In this document: piece after piece, positions 33,897-42,721 of the stretch | Numbering within the stretch: the stretch's first letter is position 1 | Layout of the letters: the number at the start of each line of letters is the position of its first letter | NCBI GenBank assembly: GCA_038134485.1 | Contig: JAYPVG010000013.1 | Location: forward strand, 1-64,000 | Length of the DNA: 64,000 bases | Source of the DNA: NORP240 sp038134485 | Lineage (GTDB): Bacteria > Pseudomonadota > Gammaproteobacteria > Pseudomonadales > Pseudohongiellaceae | Direction: 5' to 3' | The notes under the pieces: model-generated | The model's database searches: none | Seen by the model: only the letters and a program-made list of their open reading frames with translations | What the model was told of the DNA's origin: nothing | Program-made: the position numbers and the translations under genes

Positions 33897-35110
33897 ATTG
33901 CCTCTTCAAATATCGACCAGGATCGATTCAGATCCTCGTCACTGTGCACCGCAGAAAGGAAAAGGTTGTGATGGGAGGTAATAAACAAGCCCCGTCGCAC
34001 ACATTCACCGCAAAGCGCTTGATGCAAAGCTATTCCCAACTCGTGCTCGGTCCGCAAATAGGGCATTGATGGTACACCGGTCGCTTTCAATTCTAGCCCC
34101 TGCTGACTGGCAATGCTGACAAGCCCTTCGATCCACTTCGCTCCAGTCTCAAGTATGCGTGCCGGAGCATTAATGCGTCTCAATTCCTTTAGACAGGCGA
34201 GCGCTGCCGCCATCGGGCCCGCAGAAAACCAGAAACTACCGGTTTGAAAAATTCCGCTGGCAGCATCCCTGAGAGCATCCGTGCCGACAACTGCTGAAAC
34301 GGCATAGCCATTACCGATTGCCTTGCAATAGCAACTTAGGTCAGGCTGATAGCCGAAATACGCGTTAGATCCCTCCAGGTGCAACCGAAACCCGGCTCGT
34401 ACATCATCACAGATCGATACAACATTGTGCTGCTTCAACAATCTGTGCACTTCATTCCAGTATCCGGGTCCAGGCAATTCGTTGTCCTGGTATACCGGGT
34501 GGTGATAGGGAGAACTAATAAAAGCTGCAACCTGGCCTCGATATTCACTGAGCACCTGTTGCAAGGCATCCGAATCATTCCACGGGATTCGAACGATATC
34601 CGCATGATCTCGGTCGTGAATCCCGGGCCTTTCTATCGCCTGCATCCAGGGGGAGGAGCCATGATATCCCTGACTGATGGCGATTATCTTCCGTCGCCCG
34701 GTGGCAGCCCTCGCGATAAGGACAGCCATGTTGGTAGCATCGGCGCCGTTTTTTGCCAGGTATGCCCAGTCCGCGAAAGGGATCATGTCAACAAGGTATT
34801 CCGCCAGCTCTACCATGACCGGCGATGCCAGTGTACACGTGTCAGCCTGCTTCATTTGTGCCCGGTATGCCTCATCCACTGCAGCATTGCCGTACCCAAG
34901 TATCATGGGACCATAGGCGCACATGAAGTCGACGTATTCGTTACCATCGACATCCCAAAATCGCGAACCTTTGGCTCGACGGCAATAAAATGGGTAGGTT
35001 CCATCCGGCTTCTGCACAGCAGGATTGAAATGGCCGGGAATGGCGTTTGGAATCACCTTTCTGGCGCGAGCCAGCAATGTGTTACTGTTATTATAGTCGT
35101 TAACTTTCAT
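33863..35110 (-). CDS. Class III aminotransferase (glutamate-1-semialdehyde aminomutase-like)
   Basis: A 415-residue PLP enzyme without a signal peptide, hence cytosolic. Landmarks are NGADATNMAVLIARAATGR (121-139), SQGYHGSSPWM, CDDVRAGFRLHL with D235 contacting PLP, and CYCKAIGNGYAVSAVVG with Schiff-base K263. It matches the glutamate-1-semialdehyde 2,1-aminomutase branch, but residues around the active site differ enough that omega-transaminase activity on another substrate is more likely than heme synthesis. It is the third gene of the leftward unit ridA - POT transporter - aminotransferase, 63 bases after the transporter. Two exported aminotransferases converge on it. Confidence 0.82.
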   Translation of the reverse strand: MKVNDYNNSNTLLARARKVIPNAIPGHFNPAVQKPDGTYPFYCRRAKGSRFWDVDGNEYVDFMCAYGPMILGYGNAAVDEAYRAQMKQADTCTLASPVMVELAEYLVDMIPFADWAYLAKNGADATNMAVLIARAATGRRKIIAISQGYHGSSPWMQAIERPGIHDRDHADIVRIPWNDSDALQQVLSEYRGQVAAFISSPYHHPVYQDNELPGPGYWNEVHRLLKQHNVVSICDDVRAGFRLHLEGSNAYFGYQPDLSCYCKAIGNGYAVSAVVGTDALRDAASGIFQTGSFWFSAGPMAAALACLKELRRINAPARILETGAKWIEGLVSIASQQGLELKATGVPSMPYLRTEHELGIALHQALCGECVRRGLFITSHHNLFLSAVHSDEDLNRSWSIFEEAIKTVRASIDID

Positions 35111-35173
35111 CGCCTTATCTGCAGAGTGAAGCGAGAAATTGCCGTAATTGCCCAGACGACTGGCATCCGATCT

Positions 35174-36532
35174 TCATAATGTATCCCGAGCCACGGCTGG
35201 CTGCTCATCCTGCACAATATGCTCTTCTCGGTAGTAATAAATAAAAACAGCGAATAGAAATGCGGCAACTCCCATGAAACCAGCAAAGAACAAATGGTAC
35301 ATGGCGCCTTCAAGTTTGGTAGTGCCATCAGAGTTCTGAATAAACTGATTCACTGCGGCAGTGAACAAATTTCCCATTGAGATAGAAAGATAGAAAAACG
35401 ACATAACCAGCGACTTCATGCGCTTCGGAGCCTGGGTATAGGAAAACTCCATGCAGGTGATAACTAGCATGACCTCGGCACTGGATATCAACAGATACGC
35501 CAGCAATTGCCAGCCAATATGAGGTGAGTTTCCAAGCGTAATCTGTTGTTCACACCATGCCGTAACAAGAAAGGGTATCGCAGCCAGAAACATGCCAGCG
35601 GCCATTTTTCGCTTGGCGGTAACCTGGAAGAACCGCCCCGCGAAGGGATAAACGACGTAGGTAAAAACCGGTATCAGCACCAGAATAAGAAAGGGATTGG
35701 CGGCCTGAATTTGTGCTGACAGGACCTCGTATCCCAGTATCTGTCGATCCATCTGCTCTGCCTGCAAAACCCAGGTGCTACCCATCTGATCAAAGAGGGA
35801 CCAGAACGCGGCGACCAGAACGTACATCAACGCCAGTCTTCTAAACACCCGGCGTCCGTCGGGCCCAAACACGTCTTGCAGGTAAGACGGCCCGCTCGGA
35901 GGAATGTGGACGAATTGATGGCGGCCAAGCCAAAAAGTGAATGTCGCAGTCAACATGAAGGCGCCGGGCACCCCAAAAGCAATCGATGCGCCATAATTTT
36001 CCAGTAACCAGGGAATCAGCAGGAAAGATGTCGATGACCCAATGTTGATGCCCAGGTAGTACCAGGAGAATGCGCGAGACAGCAAATGTTGATTGGTTTT
36101 GCCGAACTGGTCACCCACATGGGAAGCGACACTGGGCTTGATACCGCCAGATCCAACAGCTATCAGCGTTAATCCAAGCATCAGGCCAACTCTGGTGTCA
36201 TCAATAAACAGAGCCAGGTGTCCCGCACAATAAACCAATGACAGAAATACAATCGTGCGATATTTTCCAAGGAATGAATCGGCAAGTATTGCGCCAACAA
36301 TCGGCAGGAAGTAAGCCGTTGCCGAAAACAAATGGAACAGCGAAGTCGCGTCTTCTTCGGAGTAAACATCCAGCGCACCGTCGCCGGACATAAGATACTG
36401 GGTCATGAAGATGACCAATATGGCGCGCACGCCGTAGAAACTGAAGCGTTCCGCCACATCGTTGACGATGATGTAGGGAATACCACCGGGCATCCCAGTG
36501 GTTGGAATCGGGGCAGTACGATATGCGCTCAA
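35174..36532 (-). CDS. POT/PTR-family proton-coupled oligopeptide transporter
   Basis: A 452-residue 12-helix MFS carrier. The N-terminal block NDVAERFSFYGVRAILVIFM contains the ExxERFxYY-type proton-coupling motif of the POT family (here AERFSFYG). Later, FSWYYLGINIGS matches the family FYxxINxG signature. POT carriers import di- and tripeptides or related amides with protons. The start is a TTG at 36532 with GGGAG 10 bases upstream; the next Met (residue 14) would remove little. It lies between ridA and a class III aminotransferase in one operon, so the imported peptide or amino compound may feed that enzyme. Confidence 0.87.
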   Translation of the reverse strand: MSAYRTAPIPTTGMPGGIPYIIVNDVAERFSFYGVRAILVIFMTQYLMSGDGALDVYSEEDATSLFHLFSATAYFLPIVGAILADSFLGKYRTIVFLSLVYCAGHLALFIDDTRVGLMLGLTLIAVGSGGIKPSVASHVGDQFGKTNQHLLSRAFSWYYLGINIGSSTSFLLIPWLLENYGASIAFGVPGAFMLTATFTFWLGRHQFVHIPPSGPSYLQDVFGPDGRRVFRRLALMYVLVAAFWSLFDQMGSTWVLQAEQMDRQILGYEVLSAQIQAANPFLILVLIPVFTYVVYPFAGRFFQVTAKRKMAAGMFLAAIPFLVTAWCEQQITLGNSPHIGWQLLAYLLISSAEVMLVITCMEFSYTQAPKRMKSLVMSFFYLSISMGNLFTAAVNQFIQNSDGTTKLEGAMYHLFFAGFMGVAAFLFAVFIYYYREEHIVQDEQPAVARDTL

Positions 36533-36574
36533 CTGAATTTCGCTCCCGAGTCTCTCATGGGAAGCCGCAGCCTT

Positions 36575-37018
36575 CTATCGTTTAACTGCAATGGCCTGAA
36601 TTTCAAAGCGGGCATCAAACAAGAGAGTACCAACCCCGACGAACGCACGAGCAGGAAATTCCTGCGTGAAGTAACCCCTGTATACTCCATTGAATACGTC
36701 ATAATGAGCGACGTCCGAGCAAAATATCTGCACGTATACCAGATCATCCATGGTCATACCTGCCTGCTCCAGAGTTGACTGAATCGCATTGAGGACGTTG
36801 CGGGCTTCCTGGGCTGGGTCAGCTGGCACCTGTCCGTTTTCGAGCCCCAGCATACCGGAAAGATACAAGGTCTCTCCCGTTTGCACGGCGCCACTAAAGG
36901 GTGCCGCGCTACCACTGGCAAGCGACGGATTGATGTAGGTACGCTGGGCTGACGCTCCGACAGGAATCATCAGTAGTGCAGCAAGCAGGAAAGACACTAC
37001 GATTCTCAATTTATTCAT
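36575..37018 (-). CDS. Exported RidA/YjgF-family protein
   Basis: A 147-residue protein: signal peptide 1-24 (ending GASAQ) followed by a complete RidA domain. The family signature PARAFVGVGTLLFDARFEI (122-140) is intact, with R124 as the arginine that binds the carboxylate of enamine/imine substrates. RidA hydrolyses reactive enamines released by PLP enzymes. Canonical RidA is cytosolic; this one is exported, matching the two Tat-exported PLP enzymes nearby. The ATG at 37018 follows AAGGGGAA by 5 bases; an upstream in-frame extension lacks a site and would bury the signal peptide. First gene of the leftward operon with the POT carrier. Confidence 0.88.
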   Translation of the reverse strand: MNKLRIVVSFLLAALLMIPVGASAQRTYINPSLASGSAAPFSGAVQTGETLYLSGMLGLENGQVPADPAQEARNVLNAIQSTLEQAGMTMDDLVYVQIFCSDVAHYDVFNGVYRGYFTQEFPARAFVGVGTLLFDARFEIQAIAVKR

Positions 37019-37132
37019 TAGTTTCCCCTTGGAATGTTCGCAAAATGCCGGGCATTGTGGCCCAATGTCCATTAACCTGGCGAGACCGTCAGCCATGTTA
37101 CCATGCAAAAAGTCCGATGAAGCAAATTAAGT

Positions 37133-38698
37133 ATGAACAACTCTGACTTGGATCCCTTGGCCGGTGAAGAACGTTCTTCGACCCTTAAACTTGCGCGCCT
37201 GGGCATAGATACCTGCGGAGAAAACGTCGCCTACCTGCACAGGAGCTGTGAAATCTATCGGGCTGAGGGATTTCAGGCACTTTCCAAAGTACAGGTTTGT
37301 GGTAAGGAGCAGCGTATTCTGGCTGTGCTAAACGTGGTCGATGATGAACGTATCGTCCAGACCAACCAACTGGCGCTTTCCGAGGAGGCTTTCGACAATC
37401 TGGGCCTCAATGAAGGCACGCTGGTAACGGTGGAGCACGCGCAACCACCTGCCTCAATGAATGCCGTGCGTCGCAAAATTGCAGGTGGACGACTGAGTCA
37501 AGAAGATTACCGGCATATCATAAAAGATATTAGCAACGCTCGATATTCCAAACCTGAGATAGCTGCATTCCTGGTTGCATCAGGATGCACTGTACCCAAT
37601 CAGAATGAAGTATTACACCTGACGCGTGCGATGGTGGAGTCCGGCAAAAAATTGAACTGGGGCGAGGACCTGGTTGCCGACAAGCATTGCATCGGTGGCA
37701 TCCCGGGCAATCGCACTTCTATGTTGGTAGTTCCAATAGTTGCTGCTCATGGCATGCTTATACCCAAGACATCGAGTCGCGCTATCACATCGCCTGCCGG
37801 TACCGCAGATACCATGGAAGTATTGGCCGAAGTAGACCTGAACATAGACCGCCTGCGCGATATTGTTCATCAGGAACGTGGTTGCTTGGCCTGGGGAGGC
37901 AGAGCTGAACTTTCCCCTGCTGATGATATCCTGATCTCGGTCGAGAAACCGCTGGGAATCGATTCGCGCGGTCAGATGGTCGCATCGATCCTGTCCAAGA
38001 AACTGGCTGCCGGTTCCACGCATCTCCTGATCGATATCCCCGTCGGACCCACCGCAAAAATCAAGTGCATGTCACAGGCACAGAAGCTGCGTAAACTTTT
38101 CGAGTTCGTCGCCAATCAACTGGGTCTGCAACTGGAAGTGTTAATTACTGATGGTCGCCAGCCGGTGGGACGCGGTATAGGACCTATCCTGGAAGCCCGC
38201 GATGTCCTGGCTGTACTTAAAAACACACCGGACGCCCCTGACGATCTGCGGCAGAAAGCCTTGCGCCTGGCGGCTAAAGTGCTGGAGTTCGACCCTGAGG
38301 TTCGCGATGGCCTGGCGATCGCCAGAGAAACCCTGTATTCCGGTCGCGCATGGACGAAAATGAATGCACTGATTGAAGCCCAGGGTAAGCAGGAAAAACG
38401 ATGGGAACTCGGCGGATTGACCTATGACGCCCTGGCACCCTCGGACGGTATGGTGGCGTCGATTGATAACCTTCAAATAGCGCACATCGCACGCTTCGCT
38501 GGAGCGCCGATGGATAAGGGGGCCGGGATTGAGCTGTTCAAGAAAATTGGCGACCCTGTTATCAAGGGCGAGCCACTATATCGGCTCTATGCGCAGTTTC
38601 CGTCAGACTTCAAGTTTGCCTGCGAGCTCTGCAATGAAAATAATGGCTATTGCCTGGGTGAGGCTGAAAGTATGACACAGTCATTGGTGGAATTCTGA
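37133..38698 (+). CDS. AMP/thymidine phosphorylase family protein (archaeal-type DeoA homologue)
   Basis: A 521-residue protein: an extra N-terminal domain of about 85 residues plus the nucleoside phosphorylase fold. KHCIGGIPGNRTS (184-196), KTSSRAITSPAGTADTMEVLA, LLIDIPVGPTAKIK and DGRQPVGRGIGPILEARDVL are the substrate and phosphate blocks. The longer form matches archaeal AMP phosphorylase rather than the roughly 440-residue bacterial DeoA. AMP phosphorylase converts NMP and phosphate to base and ribose-1,5-bisphosphate. The stop overlaps the start of the PRPP-synthetase gene by one base (TGATG), so the two are coupled. Exact substrate is not certain. Confidence 0.85.
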   Translation: MNNSDLDPLAGEERSSTLKLARLGIDTCGENVAYLHRSCEIYRAEGFQALSKVQVCGKEQRILAVLNVVDDERIVQTNQLALSEEAFDNLGLNEGTLVTVEHAQPPASMNAVRRKIAGGRLSQEDYRHIIKDISNARYSKPEIAAFLVASGCTVPNQNEVLHLTRAMVESGKKLNWGEDLVADKHCIGGIPGNRTSMLVVPIVAAHGMLIPKTSSRAITSPAGTADTMEVLAEVDLNIDRLRDIVHQERGCLAWGGRAELSPADDILISVEKPLGIDSRGQMVASILSKKLAAGSTHLLIDIPVGPTAKIKCMSQAQKLRKLFEFVANQLGLQLEVLITDGRQPVGRGIGPILEARDVLAVLKNTPDAPDDLRQKALRLAAKVLEFDPEVRDGLAIARETLYSGRAWTKMNALIEAQGKQEKRWELGGLTYDALAPSDGMVASIDNLQIAHIARFAGAPMDKGAGIELFKKIGDPVIKGEPLYRLYAQFPSDFKFACELCNENNGYCLGEAESMTQSLVEF

Positions 38699-39564
38699 TG
38701 CTAGTGGGATTCGCCGACTACAGTTACCAGGCACAAGCGCTCGCGGCTGAACTGAACCTGCCGTATGCCCAAATTGAAGTACACCGATTCCCGGACGGTG
38801 AGAGCAAGGTTACGTTACCCGACAGTTTGCCGGCCAGATTGGTCATCTGTCGCAGCTTCGACCGCCCCAACAACAAACTGGTGGAATTGTTACTGACTGC
38901 CCGCACCGCGCGCGAGCTGGGTGCGAGCCACCTTACTCTTGTCGCTCCTTACCTCTGCTACATGCGGCAGGACATTGCTTTCAATCCCGGCGAAGCTGTC
39001 AGTCAAGGAATCATTGGCGAATTTCTGGCTTCCCTGTTGGATGCTGCGATTACCGTCGACCCGCACCTGCATCGAATCGAAAGGATTGCACAAGCCGTTC
39101 CCCTGCAACAGAGTGTGGCGGTCTCTGCTGCGCCCCTTATTGCGGACTTCCTTACGCAACAGCATGATCCGGTTTTGTTGGGACCAGACAGAGAATCCTT
39201 GCAATGGGTCAGTACCATTGCCACGTTATGCGGCTTTGAGCATTGCGTGTGTAGCAAGGAGCGACTGGGAGATCGACAGGTCCGAATTCAATTGCCGGAT
39301 TTTGATTTTCGCGGCAGAAACGTGGTCTTGATAGATGACGTGGTATCCAGCGGTGAAACACTGGCCAGTGCCACCCGAAGTTGCCTGGCTGCAGGCGCGG
39401 AACGTGTGGATGCCATGGTTACCCACGCCCTTTTCTCCGCGGGTGCCGAGGAGAGAATACTGCAGTCCGGCATTATGAAGATTTGGAGTACCGATAGTAT
39501 AACCCATGCCAGTAATTCCATTAGTCTCGCCCCCCTGCTTGCTCACTCCTTACGAAATAATTAA
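38698..39564 (+). CDS. Ribose-phosphate pyrophosphokinase family protein
   Basis: A 288-residue PRPP-synthetase homologue, shorter than the usual 310-320. HRFPDGESKV (residues 23-32), RSFDRPNNKLVELLLTA, APYLCYMRQDI (ATP loop), VDPHLHR and the PRPP-binding VVLIDDVVSSGETLASA are present. PRPP synthetase makes PRPP from ribose-5-phosphate and ATP. Coupling to an AMP/thymidine phosphorylase by a one-base overlap points to a salvage function: recycling the ribose moiety released from nucleotides. It is probably a specialised paralogue rather than the housekeeping prs. Confidence 0.87.
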   Translation: MLVGFADYSYQAQALAAELNLPYAQIEVHRFPDGESKVTLPDSLPARLVICRSFDRPNNKLVELLLTARTARELGASHLTLVAPYLCYMRQDIAFNPGEAVSQGIIGEFLASLLDAAITVDPHLHRIERIAQAVPLQQSVAVSAAPLIADFLTQQHDPVLLGPDRESLQWVSTIATLCGFEHCVCSKERLGDRQVRIQLPDFDFRGRNVVLIDDVVSSGETLASATRSCLAAGAERVDAMVTHALFSAGAEERILQSGIMKIWSTDSITHASNSISLAPLLAHSLRNN

Positions 39565-39793
39565 TTATTCTTAAGCGAGTCGGATCGCACAGGAGGGCGT
39601 AAAGACCGCTACAGCGGCTTCAAATCTCCAGAAAACGCTAAAGTTTTACTCAAAAAGCATGAAATAGGCATTAGTCGTCAAACATTTTTATTATTAAATT
39701 CAGTAGGGTACTGGATTATTCGCATAAATCAGGTAACAATGCCTCGAGACCATAATTCGGCAACCTGAATGCCGTCGTAGGTCTCATAGACTA

Positions 39794-40732
39794 ATGTTCC
39801 AGACCGAGTCCAGGAAATATGCGGTGAGAGTCCTTTTACATGGAGTACTGACAATTTGCCTACTGACCGTGGGCATTCCCGCTCAGGCGCAAACGCTTCG
39901 CGGCTCCCAGGCTTCGGTGGAAAAGCAGAGCAGTCTTGCGGCGGCTTACGGATTTACTTTTGTCCGAACCGCCCAACAAATGTCACAACTGGTCAATGGT
40001 GGCCATCTGGTCAAGGTCAACTCTACCCGCTACATGGAACTACACGATGTATCCTATCCGTATGCGCGCGAAGGTGTTCGCTTGTTCGTCAATCGGCTCA
40101 GCACGCAGTACTTTAGCGCCTGCGGTGAAAAACTGACAATAACCAGCCTGACACGACCCATCGACCAGCAACCCCCGAACGCCGCTGAAAGATCGGTACA
40201 TCCGGCTGGAATGGCGGTCGATCTGCGAATTCCCTCGCGGCGCCAGTGTCGAAGCTGGCTGGAAAGAACACTGCTCTCGTTGGAAGGAAAAGGCGTTCTC
40301 GATGTAACCAGAGAGAGGCGTCCACCCCACTATCACGTGGCGGTATTCACTGAAAATTACGAGAGTTACGTGGCTTCTATGACCGGCGAAACCAGCCAGT
40401 ACGTGGTGCGACGCGGTGATACGCTATCCGAGATCTCCGACCTGACCGGGGTCAGTGTGGCCAGATTGCGTTCCACCAATGGACTGCGCGGCGATCTGAT
40501 TCGGACAGGCCAGACCCTGCAAATTCCCGCTGCCGTGGCCAAGGGCACCCCCACACCGGACGGCAGCCAGATCGTTCGCAATCAGGTGACTCATAAGGTG
40601 AGGAAGGGCGATACCCTGTGGCGCCTGGGAAATCGCTATGGAACCAGCGTTGGCCGGATCATGATGGAAAATGAACTGCAAGACGAATTGCTTCAAATAG
40701 GCCAGGAACTGCAAATCTCCGCCACCCGATAA
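39794..40732 (+). CDS. Exported LAS-type peptidase domain with two LysM repeats
   Basis: A 312-residue protein. Signal peptide about 1-32; a DUF5715/LAS-like domain (about 50-190) with HPAGMAVDLR (H136, D143) and PPHYHV (H179, H181), the His-Asp-His zinc set of D,D- and L,D-peptidases that cut peptidoglycan cross-links; then LysM1 (about 202-245) and LysM2 (about 266-309), which bind glycan chains. It is thus a predicted peptidoglycan-remodelling enzyme in the periplasm. No strong ribosome site precedes the ATG at 39794. It is a single-gene unit after the PRPP synthetase. Confidence 0.8.
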   Translation: MFQTESRKYAVRVLLHGVLTICLLTVGIPAQAQTLRGSQASVEKQSSLAAAYGFTFVRTAQQMSQLVNGGHLVKVNSTRYMELHDVSYPYAREGVRLFVNRLSTQYFSACGEKLTITSLTRPIDQQPPNAAERSVHPAGMAVDLRIPSRRQCRSWLERTLLSLEGKGVLDVTRERRPPHYHVAVFTENYESYVASMTGETSQYVVRRGDTLSEISDLTGVSVARLRSTNGLRGDLIRTGQTLQIPAAVAKGTPTPDGSQIVRNQVTHKVRKGDTLWRLGNRYGTSVGRIMMENELQDELLQIGQELQISATR

Positions 40733-40748
40733 CCACTGAATAATCGAC

Positions 40749-41729
40749 TTAGCGCTCGCCGCCCACCAAACCCTGATCCTCCATGCGCGCTGCTCGCAAT
40801 AAATTTTCCATTGCGTAATTACCTTCGTGACAAGCGTATTCATACAGCAGACCGTCCACACTGGACATGGTGATCATCGCTGTAAACCTGTCGGTAAAGG
40901 TACTTGGGTCATCCACAGTAAACTCATATTCCATGGTATAGGGGCCGGTTCGGGTGAATCGCTCGGTCAGGCGTTTTGCGCTTGAATCTCCGTAAGCACC
41001 AAAACTTTTGGTCAGTTCGTTGAAGTTTCGCGTCTCGACCACCAGAGTGTCTCCATCCCAATACCCTCGTGAATCCCCTGACCAGAGCCGCAACTCTTCA
41101 ACGATGTGCGCACGGCGATCGAGGGGAATTATACGGGCAGTGTGCACCATCTCCGTCATTATTACGACGGTGTCCCGGCTCTGAAAAATCTGAATGTTGT
41201 TATTGTACAGATTTGGCGTGAAGGGCGGTCCGGCATTGAATCCCATCAGGCAGCGCTCGGAGAGACCCCTGTCCTCGGGTCCGTCTTTGCCGATGCCTCC
41301 TACGATAAATCTGACCGGCCGGGTTCCGTCAACATCGTCCCCCAGACCACCATTGATTCTAGAAACCCCTTCGCGCAGAGGCGGCAGCCGACCATTCTCG
41401 GGGTAAATGATAAGCGATGTGCGGTTATCGAGACCGCTGCCCATTTCCAGCCAGAACGTATTGTAGCCATTGGCTCCTGCATCATTGAGTGCCTGCAATC
41501 CAACCTCAGTTCGCGCCGCCAGCGCTGCAATTTCTTCGTCCGTAAGAAATGCCTTGTCAGCAAAGGCAGCAGGACGCTCGAGAGGAATATTAGTTGCGAA
41601 GTTCCAAACCCCCTGCAGGTCTGGTTGTCCCCACTCTGTAACCGGCACTTCGTAGAGAGCGTCCTGCGCCATAAGGGAACTACACAGGCTCACAGCGCAG
41701 ACGCCGACCAAATGATTCATTTTGTTCAT
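40749..41729 (-). CDS. Exported protein of a widespread uncharacterised family
   Basis: A 326-residue protein with a signal peptide (about 1-21). Recognisable conserved blocks are LQGVWNF, PLERPAAFADKAFLTDEE, RTSLIIYPENGRLPP, SERCLMGFNAGPP, WSGDSRGYWDGDTLVVETRNF, ERFTRTGPYTMEYEFTVDDP and a terminal YACHEGNYAMENLL. I know these blocks from a large family expanded in acidobacteria and marine proteobacteria, with no established function; it is sometimes beside PQQ dehydrogenases or amidohydrolases. The ATG at 41729 was chosen over a TTG 12 bases upstream. Function is left open. Confidence 0.7.
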   Translation of the reverse strand: MNKMNHLVGVCAVSLCSSLMAQDALYEVPVTEWGQPDLQGVWNFATNIPLERPAAFADKAFLTDEEIAALAARTEVGLQALNDAGANGYNTFWLEMGSGLDNRTSLIIYPENGRLPPLREGVSRINGGLGDDVDGTRPVRFIVGGIGKDGPEDRGLSERCLMGFNAGPPFTPNLYNNNIQIFQSRDTVVIMTEMVHTARIIPLDRRAHIVEELRLWSGDSRGYWDGDTLVVETRNFNELTKSFGAYGDSSAKRLTERFTRTGPYTMEYEFTVDDPSTFTDRFTAMITMSSVDGLLYEYACHEGNYAMENLLRAARMEDQGLVGGER

Positions 41730-41863
41730 AGCACCACCCAATAATTGAGAACCGAATTAGTGGTAAGGGAGAAGAGAATAAAAGCAATTGCTTTTCAAGT
41801 CCACCAGGCCTGAATTCAATAGCGCCAAGGGCCACAGCAACTGCTTGCCAGCGAGCAATCTCG

Positions 41864-41992
41864 CTATCTTGCGGCCTGACCCAGATACTGCTGAAAAATA
41901 CGTTCCACGGTATCTGCTGCGCCGGGCACGAAAGCCACAATGAGTACGGTCAGCACCAGAGCGATAGCAACAAACAGATAGAATTTTCTCAT
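41864..41992 (-). CDS. 42-residue single-helix membrane protein
   Basis: A short frame reading MRKFYLFVAIALVLTVLIV, a single transmembrane helix, then a short amphipathic tail ending LGQAAR. GGAGAAAG ribosome site 3 bases before the ATG, and it begins 18 bases after the stop of the 42011 gene on the same strand. The site, operon position and clean membrane topology support it. No known family. Confidence 0.6.
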   Translation of the reverse strand: MRKFYLFVAIALVLTVLIVAFVPGAADTVERIFQQYLGQAAR

Positions 41993-42010
41993 TGCTTTCT
42001 CCGGTTAGCT

Positions 42011-42529
42011 TCAATCTCGAGGCATAGCCTGAAACAGCCACACATCACCATTTTCTATATTCGCTCTCGTAGTTTGTGACGGATATTTTGCGGTAATCGC
42101 GGCTGCGATTCCCTCGAGAATTTCTCCGGATTGAATGCGCTGCAACTGACGTTCATAGCGGACACCTTCAATACGAAAAATTGCCCGGCCATCACGCTCC
42201 GCCTGAACCGGCCAGCGTTTCCACAGGCGCCCGACAGTTGTCCCCATGTAGCCTGACCAAACGTAAATACTACCATCGTGCTCAACTGTCCAGATACGGC
42301 GGGAAAGTGACGGATTTAACAGCTGCATTTCGATAGTTGGCAGGTCATTGACAAACCGCCAGTCTGGTTCAGGCCCAACATGCATATTGCCGGATTCAAG
42401 CGGCCCCCCGGAGAAAACGCGGTTGGGTCCATCCGCGAATCTTGCCTTGATGGCAGCTGTGGAAACCGCGGTCATCGGAATCAGGAAGAGACTGAGAATA
42501 ACGATAATCGCGCGACCAAGCATTTGCAT
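42011..42529 (-). CDS. Membrane-anchored hypothetical protein, paralogue of the divergent gene at 42722
   Basis: A 172-residue protein with one N-terminal hydrophobic helix (about 5-27) and an extracytoplasmic domain. The blocks IEMQLLNPSLSRRIWTV, YVWSGYMGTTVGRLWKRWP, IFRIEGVRYERQLQRI and VWLFQAM match the divergent gene at 42722 one for one. The SGYM...WKxWP block is the most conserved. I do not recognise the family. The two genes face away from each other across a 192-bp region, and this one is followed by a 42-aa membrane protein. Confidence 0.65.
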   Translation of the reverse strand: MQMLGRAIIVILSLFLIPMTAVSTAAIKARFADGPNRVFSGGPLESGNMHVGPEPDWRFVNDLPTIEMQLLNPSLSRRIWTVEHDGSIYVWSGYMGTTVGRLWKRWPVQAERDGRAIFRIEGVRYERQLQRIQSGEILEGIAAAITAKYPSQTTRANIENGDVWLFQAMPRD

Positions 42530-42721
42530 CTATTGCCCCCATCCCCATCGGGTAAGGTGAAACATTGTGGCTATACCGCAGATAATACCAGCAAGCCTTC
42601 AGATTACTACATGCTTGTGCCTGAGCGGCGGAGCCTCCAGGACCCTCGTGCACACCGATGCTAACGCGTATACTTTAGCAGTTAAATGGAAACACTCTGT
42701 GTATCAGCCAGGAAAGCCAAT

